From Desulfotruncus arcticus DSM 17038 (GTDB lineage: Bacteria > Bacillota > Desulfotomaculia > Desulfotomaculales > Desulfallaceae): DNA of 64,000 nucleotides. Position 1 is the stretch's first letter, and each line of letters begins with the position of its first letter. Made by a program: the position numbers and the translations under genes. The notes under the pieces are model-generated. The model saw only the letters and a list, made by a program, of their open reading frames with translations, was not told the DNA's origin and did not search any database. The stretch lies in assembly GCF_900113335.1 (NCBI RefSeq), contig NZ_FOOX01000003.1, positions 124,001 through 188,000 of the forward strand. Reading direction: 5' to 3'. Positions 57,767 to 64,000 of the stretch are shown in pieces.

Positions 57767-59209
57767 TTAAGAGCGCCACAGCCGGGCGGAGAAAACCACC
57801 AGAACGGTATATATCTCCAATCTTCCCACTAACATACACAGTGTAAGCAGCAACTTTCCCGCTGCCGGAATAGCTGCATAGTTGGTGGCCGGGCCTACCA
57901 ATCCGAAGCCCGGTCCTATATTTCCCAGTGTTGCCGCTACTGCCGAAATAGAACTGATTAAATCAATGCCCATGGCAGTTATGAGTAGTGTTGAAGCCAG
58001 TAAGATAGCAAGGTAAAGGAAAAAGAAAGAAATTACGCTTTCCACCAGTTCCTCCGGGATGACATCCTTGCCCAGACGAATAGGTATTACCGCTTTGGGA
58101 TGGATCATTTTGGTAATTTCGCGGGAAGCATTTTTAAACAGGATCAGGTAGCGGACATTCTTCATTCCTCCAGAGGTAGAACCGGCGCACCCACCGATGA
58201 ACATGAGCAGAAACAGTACCCCCTGGCTAAAAGCAGGCCACTGGTTATAATCGGCAGTGGCAAACCCGGTGGTGGTGAGAATGGAAACGCTTTGAAAGAT
58301 TGAGTGACGAAAAGCCGCTTCAATTCCGTAACCTTGAGCAGTTATCAGGTTAATGCAGATTAAAATTATAGCGGCCATTGTAACAAAGGTGTACATCCGG
58401 GTTTCAGGATCTTGCCAAAGAGGACGAAAGTTTCCGCGCAGGGCATGAAAATGCAGCGCAAAGTTCATACCGCAAAGGAACATAAAAAAAACTATAATAT
58501 ATTCCACTGCCGGGTTGCCAAAAGCGGCAATGCTGGCATTTTTATTGGAAAAACCACCTGTAGCCACGGTTCCAAAGGTTTGAATAAAGGAGTCAAACCA
58601 GGAAAGACCGGCTATTTTTAAGGCGAGTACTTCTGCTACCGTTATCATTAAATATAGCTTATATAACACCCGGGAAGTTTGTGCCACACGGGGAAGCACC
58701 TTGCTTTTGGCCGGTCCCGGCACTTCAGCCCGGAATAGTTTCATGCCGGCGATTTTTAATGAAGGTATCAGTGCCAGGGTGAGAACAATAATCCCCATGC
58801 CGCCCAGCCAGTGGGTAATGCTGCGCCAGAATAGAATACTTCGGGAAAGGCTTTCAATATCAGTTAAAACTGAAGCACCGGTGGTAGTGAAACCGGACAT
58901 TGTTTCAAAAAATGCATCAATAAAACCGGGAATGGCTCCTGATATGATAAACGGGAAGGCGCCGAACAGCGCCAAAAACAACCACCCTGCGGTGGCGATG
59001 ATAAAACCTTCCCTGTACCCGACTTCGCTGGATTCGATGCGGGTACGGGCCAGGGTAAACCCAATAATGACAACAAAAAAAATGGAAATGGCAAAAGCCA
59101 TGTAATCAGCTTCGTTTAAAAACAGTGCAATTCCTAAAGAAGGCAGCATTGCCCCTGCTTCACAAAGTAAGACCAGTCCCAGCGTACGCAGTATCAATGC
59201 AGTATTCAT
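57767..59209 (-). CDS. trkH: Potassium uptake protein TrkH (K+-transporting subunit)
   Basis: 480 aa, with ten or so membrane segments and repeated pore loops: SGFTTTGASVLTDIESLS near 105, TVATGGFSNKNASIAAFGN near 216, and LTTTGFATADYNQWPAFSQG near 312. The filter Gly residues (TTGA, ATGGF, TTGFA) are kept. It forms the ion path and is gated by the TrkA ring, whose gene ends three bases upstream. Confidence 0.95.
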   Translation of the reverse strand: MNTALILRTLGLVLLCEAGAMLPSLGIALFLNEADYMAFAISIFFVVIIGFTLARTRIESSEVGYREGFIIATAGWLFLALFGAFPFIISGAIPGFIDAFFETMSGFTTTGASVLTDIESLSRSILFWRSITHWLGGMGIIVLTLALIPSLKIAGMKLFRAEVPGPAKSKVLPRVAQTSRVLYKLYLMITVAEVLALKIAGLSWFDSFIQTFGTVATGGFSNKNASIAAFGNPAVEYIIVFFMFLCGMNFALHFHALRGNFRPLWQDPETRMYTFVTMAAIILICINLITAQGYGIEAAFRHSIFQSVSILTTTGFATADYNQWPAFSQGVLFLLMFIGGCAGSTSGGMKNVRYLILFKNASREITKMIHPKAVIPIRLGKDVIPEELVESVISFFFLYLAILLASTLLITAMGIDLISSISAVAATLGNIGPGFGLVGPATNYAAIPAAGKLLLTLCMLVGRLEIYTVLVVFSARLWRS

Positions 59210-59212
59210 TGT

Positions 59213-60559
59213 TTAGCTTCCTCCAAGACCGCATAGGGACTCTACTATATGAACGTTATGGCCAAGTGCAAAAACTACAATCCGGTCAAGGTCTTTGATT
59301 ACGTCATCACCCTGGGGTATGATTACCTTATTTTTTCTCATAATGGCTCCTATAATTGTGCCCGAGGGCAAGCCCGACTTGTGCAGCGGGCGCCCGGACA
59401 ATTTACTGCCGGGTTGTACGATTAACTCCATTACCTCTGCTTTTTCGTTTAGCAGCAGGTATAGTGACAGCAATCTTCCGCCTTTGATAAACCGAAGTAT
59501 TTCACCGGCCGTGATTAAACGCGGGCTAATCGCGGAATCAACCCCCAGTTGCTCCACCAAAGGGGCGTAACCTGGCCTGCTGACTTTGGCGATTACTCTT
59601 TTAGCGCCCATTTGTTTGGCCAGAAGCCCTAAAAGCAAGTTTTCCTCATCCAGACCAGTAACGGTGACAAACCCGTCAATATCTTTGATTCCTTCTCTTT
59701 TAAGGAGTTCCATATCTGAGCCATCGGCGCACAGGATCAGCGCTCCCGGCAATTCTTCAGCCAGTTCGCGGCTTTTTTTCTTATCACGTTCAATAACTTT
59801 TACCTTCATGCCTTTGGAACAAAGTTTTTCGGCAAGATAAAAGCCGATTCTCCCGCCTCCCAAAATCATGACGCTTTGTACTTTTTGTTTATTTTTTTTC
59901 ACTTTTGTACAAAATTTATTAACTACGTCGGAGTGGCCTAATAAATAAATGATATCGCCGGGCAACACTACGTCGGAGCCGCCCGGGATAAGCATATCAC
60001 CGTTGCGGGATATGGCTACGATCAAAAGTGATCTGGGAATATCCATATCCATAAGTCTTTGATGAGAAAATATAGTCATTTTCTCATCAACTACAATATC
60101 AACCATTTGTACTCTGCCCTGTGCAAATGGTTCCATGTTAACCGGTAAAGCCAGGGTTAACAGGCGGTTAATTTCCATTGCCGCCGAGTAATCGGGATTG
60201 ATAATCAAATCTACGCCCAGGTCTTCTTTGCTAATTATTAAATCTTTGGAATAATCGGGATCTCTGACCCTGGCGATAGCTCGCGGTATGCCAATCCGCT
60301 TGGCTGTCATGCAGGCGATCATGTTAACTTCGTCGCTGTTTGTTACCGCAATAAGCAAGTCGCTGCTGGCAATGACCTTGGAACTCAGAGTTTTGGCTGC
60401 TGAGCCGCTGCCCCTGATGCAAAGGCAGTCGTAATCCTCCTCAATTTTTTGAAGTCTGGTCTCATCCTTGTCGATAATAATTAAATCGTGGCCTTCCTGC
60501 AGTAAACGAGTAGCTATTTCCTTGCCAACTTTACCGGCCCCGATAATTGTTATTTGCAT
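59213..60559 (-). CDS. trkA: Trk system potassium regulatory protein TrkA
   Basis: 448 aa with two RCK units. TrkA-N domains begin IIGAGKVGKEIATRLLQEG and, near 230, MILGGGRIGFYLAEKL; each is followed by a TrkA-C domain. This is the double-length bacterial TrkA that binds NAD(H) or ATP/ADP and controls TrkH. It is first in the trkA-trkH pair. Confidence 0.95.
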   Translation of the reverse strand: MQITIIGAGKVGKEIATRLLQEGHDLIIIDKDETRLQKIEEDYDCLCIRGSGSAAKTLSSKVIASSDLLIAVTNSDEVNMIACMTAKRIGIPRAIARVRDPDYSKDLIISKEDLGVDLIINPDYSAAMEINRLLTLALPVNMEPFAQGRVQMVDIVVDEKMTIFSHQRLMDMDIPRSLLIVAISRNGDMLIPGGSDVVLPGDIIYLLGHSDVVNKFCTKVKKNKQKVQSVMILGGGRIGFYLAEKLCSKGMKVKVIERDKKKSRELAEELPGALILCADGSDMELLKREGIKDIDGFVTVTGLDEENLLLGLLAKQMGAKRVIAKVSRPGYAPLVEQLGVDSAISPRLITAGEILRFIKGGRLLSLYLLLNEKAEVMELIVQPGSKLSGRPLHKSGLPSGTIIGAIMRKNKVIIPQGDDVIKDLDRIVVFALGHNVHIVESLCGLGGS

Positions 60560-60732
60560 TTTTTCACCTCATAATGAAACCGGGCGTATATTTTCGATGA
60601 TTAATTAGTATAAGTTAATAAATTTCTTTTGGCAATTAAAATTAATAAAAATAAAAAATAGGTTGGCTATTTTTGCAGTTTGCAGGCAGGAAAATAGCGC
60701 CTGTTATCGTATCTTACCAGGGGTGACTAAAA

Positions 60733-61119
60733 ATGGGCGATATTTGGTATCTGGCCGAAGGCCGTTGGATGGTTTACGTGGAAGATATGCAAGTGGCCGT
60801 CGACTTTGGTTCCATCCCTGCAATGAAGCGGGTTACAACTTATTATCAGCCGGGGGGCAAGAAAAAAGCACTGCAGTTTTGGTTTTTTCAGGGACGCGAC
60901 CTGCAGCCGGGCCAATGTCTCTTGTATTACGTTTGCCGTCAACTGCAGCTTGACTTCGCTCGGGTGTTGGATCTGGCCAGGACTCCCGGGGTTCCTTACG
61001 GTGAAATCCATGGAAGAACCAGTTACCAGCTTGAAATGGTTCAACTTTGCGATAAATTCGAACCGGAGCGCAAAAAGTTGAAGGGCGGTGACAGGGCTAA
61101 AGCCCCAAGGAGAGCATAG
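60733..61119 (+). CDS. Hypothetical protein, 128 aa
   Basis: The ATG follows AGGGGTGAC at about 60719. The protein is soluble, Trp- and Tyr-rich at the start (IWYLAEGRWMVYVEDMQVAV), with KALQFWFFQGRDLQPGQCLLYYV in the middle and a basic tail. No motif or family is recognised. A 14-bp hairpin at 61154 may end its transcript. It stands divergent from trkA. Confidence 0.6.
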   Translation: MGDIWYLAEGRWMVYVEDMQVAVDFGSIPAMKRVTTYYQPGGKKKALQFWFFQGRDLQPGQCLLYYVCRQLQLDFARVLDLARTPGVPYGEIHGRTSYQLEMVQLCDKFEPERKKLKGGDRAKAPRRA

Positions 61120-61153
61120 GGTTATGTATATTTTCTTAAAGGGAAATAATACT

Positions 61154-61186
61154 AATTAAGCCATTGCATCGGGCAATGGCTTAATT
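61154..61186 (+). terminator. 14-bp hairpin next to repeat R4
   Basis: AATTAAGCCATTGC/GCAATGGCTTAATT with a 5-base loop, no T-run. It directly abuts the inverted repeat copy R4. Confidence 0.55.
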
Positions 61187-61187
61187 G

Positions 61188-61311
61188 ATCTCGTTAACCG
61201 CCGCTAAGACTCCCGCCTTTACAGGCGGGAGTCTTAGCGGCGATAAACTCGAAATAAGTGCGACTAAGGTTCAGGTGGGGTCAAAACCCCACCTGAACCA
61301 AGTCTTCTTTA
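61188..61311 (-). repeat. Two-hairpin intergenic repeat, copy R4 (inverted)
   Basis: The reverse complement of the R1/R3 type, with both hairpins perfectly paired: CCGCTAAGACTCCCGCC with its complement, and GGTTCAGGTGGGGT with its complement. It ends in TCTTTATTAA, the mirror of the TTAATAAAGA left border of R3. Confidence 0.85.
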
Positions 61312-61351
61312 TTAAAGTAGTTAATAATCGCGAGTGAATTGGGGGGTATTG

Positions 61352-61930
61352 ATGTTTTCTCTGGTTGATAATGAATTGCGTGGCCTAAAAAACTACCGGC
61401 GTGATATTTTAATATGTTTAGCTATTTTTGTAACTGCTGTTTATGCCGGATATATTGTGGCGGTATTGTTACAAGACAGGGCCGCCGAGTATTATGCCGA
61501 AGTGCGCAAAATCATTATAGGAGGCGGTTTGCCGGACAATATTTTTTTATATATTTTAACTCGTAATGCTGTTGTAAGTTTTACCGCATTGGTGCTGGGT
61601 ATAATTACCTATAACATTTGGCCTGTGCTGGTTTTATTGCTGAACGGGTTAATTAGCGGTTTTGCAGCTAAAATGCAGGCACTGCTTTTTAATCACTATA
61701 CCTTTGAAATCTGGCTCTTTGGTTTGATTCCCCACGGAATTCCCGAGCTGAGTGCGCTATTTATCGCTTGCGGGTCCAGTTTTTATTATAGAAGGTTACG
61801 CAGCCGGGGAAAGCCGGTTTGGGGCCGGGTGGTAACAACATATACTTCAGTGGTCTTGCCCTTGCTGGTACTGGCCGCCCTGGTGGAAACCTTTGTTACC
61901 CCGCTGATTATTCACCGGTTTTTACAGTAA
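61352..61930 (+). CDS. SpoIIM-family (DUF95) membrane protein
   Basis: 192 aa from ATG 61352, five bases after GGGGGG; a GTG at 61334 is the alternative. About five membrane segments, and the family motif RNAVVSFTALVLGIITYN near 78-95, then LIPHGIPELSALFIACG near 130. The His-Gly-x-x-Glu segment is the signature of SpoIIM/DUF95 proteins. Whether it is the engulfment SpoIIM or a general stage II family membrane protein is uncertain. Confidence 0.88.
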   Translation: MFSLVDNELRGLKNYRRDILICLAIFVTAVYAGYIVAVLLQDRAAEYYAEVRKIIIGGGLPDNIFLYILTRNAVVSFTALVLGIITYNIWPVLVLLLNGLISGFAAKMQALLFNHYTFEIWLFGLIPHGIPELSALFIACGSSFYYRRLRSRGKPVWGRVVTTYTSVVLPLLVLAALVETFVTPLIIHRFLQ

Positions 61931-62011
61931 TTCTAAAAAAATAAAGGAATTTAACGGTTTAATAACAAATATATAGCTAACTATGTAACCCTGACGACTG
62001 GAGGGGGTTTT

Positions 62012-62914
62012 GTGATTCTGGTAACCGGGGGTACAGGCCTGGTTGGAAGATATCTGGTTAGAGCTTTGGTTGAAAAAGGTCACAAAGTACGCTGCCTGGT
62101 ACGCTCCCCCAAAAATGGCAAGGAACTGCTACCCTCAGGTGTTGAGCTAGTCCGCGGTGATATTAATGATTCTGCGGCTGTTTCAGCTGCATGCAAGGGT
62201 GCTGATAAGATTTTTCACCTTGTTGCCGTGATCAGGGAACAGGGCCAAAGTACGTTCGAGCATGTTAACGTAGAGGGGACATTGAACCTTGTCATTGCCG
62301 CCGGTCAGGCCGGAGTAAAGCACTTTATCCATATGAGTGCAATTGGCGCCTGCGATAACCCCAAGTATAAATATGTCTATTCAAAGTGGCGCGGGGAGGA
62401 AGCGGTTAGACAAAGCGGCTTATGTTGGACTATTGTGCGCTCTTCAATTATCTATGGAGACGGCTTTAATTTTTTTGACCGGATGATGCAGTCATTTAAG
62501 TATGTACCTGGTCCCGTTGTGCCGGTTCCGGGTAAAGGTGCAACATTGTTTCAGCCTATTGCTGTGGAAGACATTGTGCGCTGCCTGTGTTTGATTGGTG
62601 AAAATGGCAATATGTCCGGACAATTAATCGAATTGGGGGGACCGGAGCATCTTAGTTACTCGCAGATGTTGGATCGCCTGATGGAACGGTTGGGAGAAAA
62701 ACGTTATAAGATTTATGTACCTATGTTCCTAATGCGTTTGATTGTACCACTTATGGGCAGTATTTTACCAGATCCTCCCGTAACTCCTGTGGAGCTAAAA
62801 CAGATGGAAGTACCTAACATCACAGACATTGATGCTGTAGAAAAAATATTTGGCTTTAAACCAAGGGCGCTGCGTAACGGACTGAAATACCTGCCCGCCG
62901 GAAAAAAGAGCTAA
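62012..62914 (+). CDS. NAD(P)-binding epimerase-like protein (NDUFA9-like atypical SDR)
   Basis: 300 aa from a GTG behind GAGGGGG. The Rossmann start is VTGGTGLVGRYLVRALVEKG. The region FHLVAVIREQGQ near 70 and the YVYSKWRGEEAVR segment near 117 stand in for the usual catalytic YxxxK (here Y-SKWRG). The C-terminal substrate domain is short. It resembles the NDUFA9-like or sugar epimerase group; a quinone, sterol or isoprenoid-type substrate is possible but unknown. It is followed by a perfect palindrome. Confidence 0.85.
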   Translation: MILVTGGTGLVGRYLVRALVEKGHKVRCLVRSPKNGKELLPSGVELVRGDINDSAAVSAACKGADKIFHLVAVIREQGQSTFEHVNVEGTLNLVIAAGQAGVKHFIHMSAIGACDNPKYKYVYSKWRGEEAVRQSGLCWTIVRSSIIYGDGFNFFDRMMQSFKYVPGPVVPVPGKGATLFQPIAVEDIVRCLCLIGENGNMSGQLIELGGPEHLSYSQMLDRLMERLGEKRYKIYVPMFLMRLIVPLMGSILPDPPVTPVELKQMEVPNITDIDAVEKIFGFKPRALRNGLKYLPAGKKS

Positions 62915-62920
62915 ACGCTG

Positions 62921-62958
62921 ACAATAGCTTGATAACTAATTAGTTATCAAGCTATTGT
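62921..62958. terminator. 38-bp perfect palindrome between convergent genes (bidirectional terminator)
   Basis: ACAATAGCTTGATAACTAA followed by its exact reverse complement, with no loop bases. The last codons of the lytic transglycosylase gene lie in its right arm. It would form a long hairpin in both transcripts. Confidence 0.75.
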
Positions 62959-63618
62959 ATTAAGCTGCTGTTTTAATACCTTTTGAACGTAATTTTGGGT
63001 TTCCCGGTAATCCGGGATTCCTCCGGCGCGGTCCACCGCGCCGGGTCCGGCGTTGTAGGCTGCAAGGGCTAAAGCTGTGTTTCCGTTATACCTGTTCAGC
63101 ATCTTTTTAATGTAGCGAACCCCGCCGTCTATATTTTGAACAGGGTCAAAAGGGTCTTTTACCCCCAGCGATGCTGCTGTAGCAGGCATTAATTGCATTA
63201 AACCCATGGCTCCCGAGGGTGAAACAGCACGAGGATTAAAACCCGATTCCACTTTGATTACAGCCTTAACCAGTGTCGGATCAACGCCATGCTTTTGGGA
63301 GATATTTTCTATTATTGCTTCAATTGAGCCGGTTTTCCCGGGAACAGGCTGAGTTTCGGTATTTTTAGTTTTGCTGGTTGCTGCTGAATACTTGGCTCCT
63401 GTTTGATTAACTGTATACAATTCAGGAAAAATGTTACCCGTTGTTATTTCTACCGGCTTGCCTGGTGTGCCGCTGTTGCCATTCCTCTGTTTTGCCATGG
63501 CCAGCATTAGTAAAAAGGAAAAGTCTTCTTCCGGTAAAATCTGTTCGGCCTTCTGATTGGTGGTTAATGATAACGATTGGTATTCAACCAGCAGCATGGC
63601 CAGTTCGTCTATTTTCAT
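62947..63618 (-). CDS. Lytic transglycosylase (SLT domain)
   Basis: 223 aa. The first ~95 residues are not recognised and show no clear signal peptide. The SLT domain covers ~105-215 with the catalytic Glu in VESGFNPRAVSPSGAMGLMQ, then LAAYNAGPGAVDRAGGIPDY. It cleaves peptidoglycan glycan strands. Cytoplasmic start and position next to a transglutaminase-fold gene recall morphogenesis or spore-wall functions, but this is inference. Confidence 0.9.
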   Translation of the reverse strand: MKIDELAMLLVEYQSLSLTTNQKAEQILPEEDFSFLLMLAMAKQRNGNSGTPGKPVEITTGNIFPELYTVNQTGAKYSAATSKTKNTETQPVPGKTGSIEAIIENISQKHGVDPTLVKAVIKVESGFNPRAVSPSGAMGLMQLMPATAASLGVKDPFDPVQNIDGGVRYIKKMLNRYNGNTALALAAYNAGPGAVDRAGGIPDYRETQNYVQKVLKQQLNTIA

Positions 63619-63641
63619 TCAAACACACAACTTTCCTTTCC

Positions 63642-64000
63642 TTATTTTCGATTCCATTGGTAGCCCTGATTGCGCCAGTAATCAAAGTTATTAAAAAACA
63701 GGTCTCCGGTACATACTCCATAAGTTGGGTCAACTTCAATCTTCTTTCCTGCCAAGTTTAATTCCACCCAGGTGTGATCACCGGTGTCTCCGGAATTTAT
63801 TGCTTTACCGCTAACGGTTATTGCCTGCAACCCGGCTTTGCCCGCTAAGGTAGCATAAAACTGGGCCAGTTCTTGCTCCAGGGCCCTGCCGCTGTTCATT
63901 ACTTCGGAAACCCCCTGGACAGCGTAAGAGCTAACTCCTTCCCTTGCCTCCCAATCATAATTAAAACTATGAATCATAAAATTATAAACCATCCTGGCCC
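63642..64000 (-). CDS. Transglutaminase-fold protein, C-terminal part (5' end beyond window)
   Basis: The frame stays open to the window edge, reading ARMVYNFMIHSFNYDWEARE before the familiar GVSSYAVQGVSEVMNSGRAL. The His (DHTWVELNLAGKKIEVD) and Asp (VDPTYG) of the catalytic triad are present, but the usual GxC position reads GRALEQELAQF, without Cys. So it is probably a transglutaminase-like protein without normal activity. The start codon lies outside the window; the ATG at 63992 is internal. It precedes the lytic transglycosylase by 23 bases in the same direction. Confidence 0.7.
   Translation of the reverse strand, partial: ARMVYNFMIHSFNYDWEAREGVSSYAVQGVSEVMNSGRALEQELAQFYATLAGKAGLQAITVSGKAINSGDTGDHTWVELNLAGKKIEVDPTYGVCTGDLFFNNFDYWRNQGYQWNRK

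Noticed and set aside
30582..61311. CRISPR array
   Set aside because: The four 124-bp repeats are kilobases apart, contain hairpins and are not interrupted by regular spacers; no cas gene was seen.

Overview
The window looks like the chromosome of a spore-forming, anaerobic Gram-positive bacterium of the Desulfotomaculum/Peptococcaceae type. The support is indirect: sporulation genes (SpoIIP, a SpoIIM-family protein), S-layer homology repeats, ATP-type PEP carboxykinase, ADP-forming acetyl-CoA synthetase, many corrinoid-dependent C1 genes, two probable selenoproteins and TRAP-type control of tryptophan genes. No rRNA, tRNA, CRISPR array, phage or transposase gene was seen. By eye the first ~20 kb is AT-rich and the part after ~35 kb is clearly more GC-rich.

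Region 1 (1-16 kb) is a corrinoid methyl-transfer cluster. It has two corrinoid-binding proteins, two uroporphyrinogen-decarboxylase-fold methyltransferases, an MtrH-like methyltransferase, a ferredoxin/ASKHA corrinoid activator, and a set of accessory genes: a COG0523 GTPase, a MoxR/NorQ AAA+ ATPase with a NorD-like VWA partner, DUF2284, a split-barrel flavoprotein, two paralogous small Cys proteins around a QueG-like Fe-S protein, DUF1638 and DUF5714. No MttB- or MtaB-type methyltransferase is visible, so the methyl donor is unknown. The DUF5714 gene appears to extend upstream through an in-frame UGA followed by a SECIS-like hairpin.

Region 2 (16-30 kb) concerns cobalt and cobalamin: CbiMNQO cobalt uptake, a corrinoid adenosyltransferase, a UXX-star-type small selenoprotein, then a cobalamin riboswitch ahead of cbiZ, a large S-layer-anchored protein, a lipoprotein, a complete ECF transporter (T, fused A-A', S) and a secreted protein. 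The three exported proteins are built from alpha/alpha-toroid repeats and DUF4430 domains, the two domain types of animal intrinsic factor and transcobalamin. I infer a bacterial intrinsic-factor-like capture system feeding an ECF cobalamin importer, with CbiZ remodelling the imported corrinoid.

Region 3 (30-36 kb) holds housekeeping genes, mostly on the minus strand: DUF3231, lgt, spoIIP, acetate-CoA ligase (ADP-forming), DUF1294, plus a probable TrkA-C gene remnant.

Region 4 (35.7-43.7 kb) is trpE, trpG, trpDCFBA and a DAHP synthase. Three tracts of GAG/UAG triplets at 5-nt period precede trpE, trpG and trpD. The first two lie just before intrinsic terminators and the third overlaps the trpD ribosome-binding site. 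This is the layout expected for control by TRAP (MtrB).

Region 5 (43.7-47.7 kb) is a TPP riboswitch with its terminator, bracketed by two near-identical ~120-bp inverted-repeat elements, followed by thiamine pyrophosphokinase, a thiamine-binding protein and a ThiXYZ-like ABC transporter.

Region 6 (47.7-64 kb) carries DUF188, DegV, pckA, a glycogen phosphorylase, zinc-ribbon, DUF421 and DUF4363 proteins, an OFA-family MFS carrier, trkA-trkH, a SpoIIM-family protein, an NAD-binding epimerase-like protein, a lytic transglycosylase and a partial transglutaminase-fold gene. A ~124-bp two-hairpin repeat occurs four times between genes (30.6, 38.2, 49.0 and 61.2 kb).
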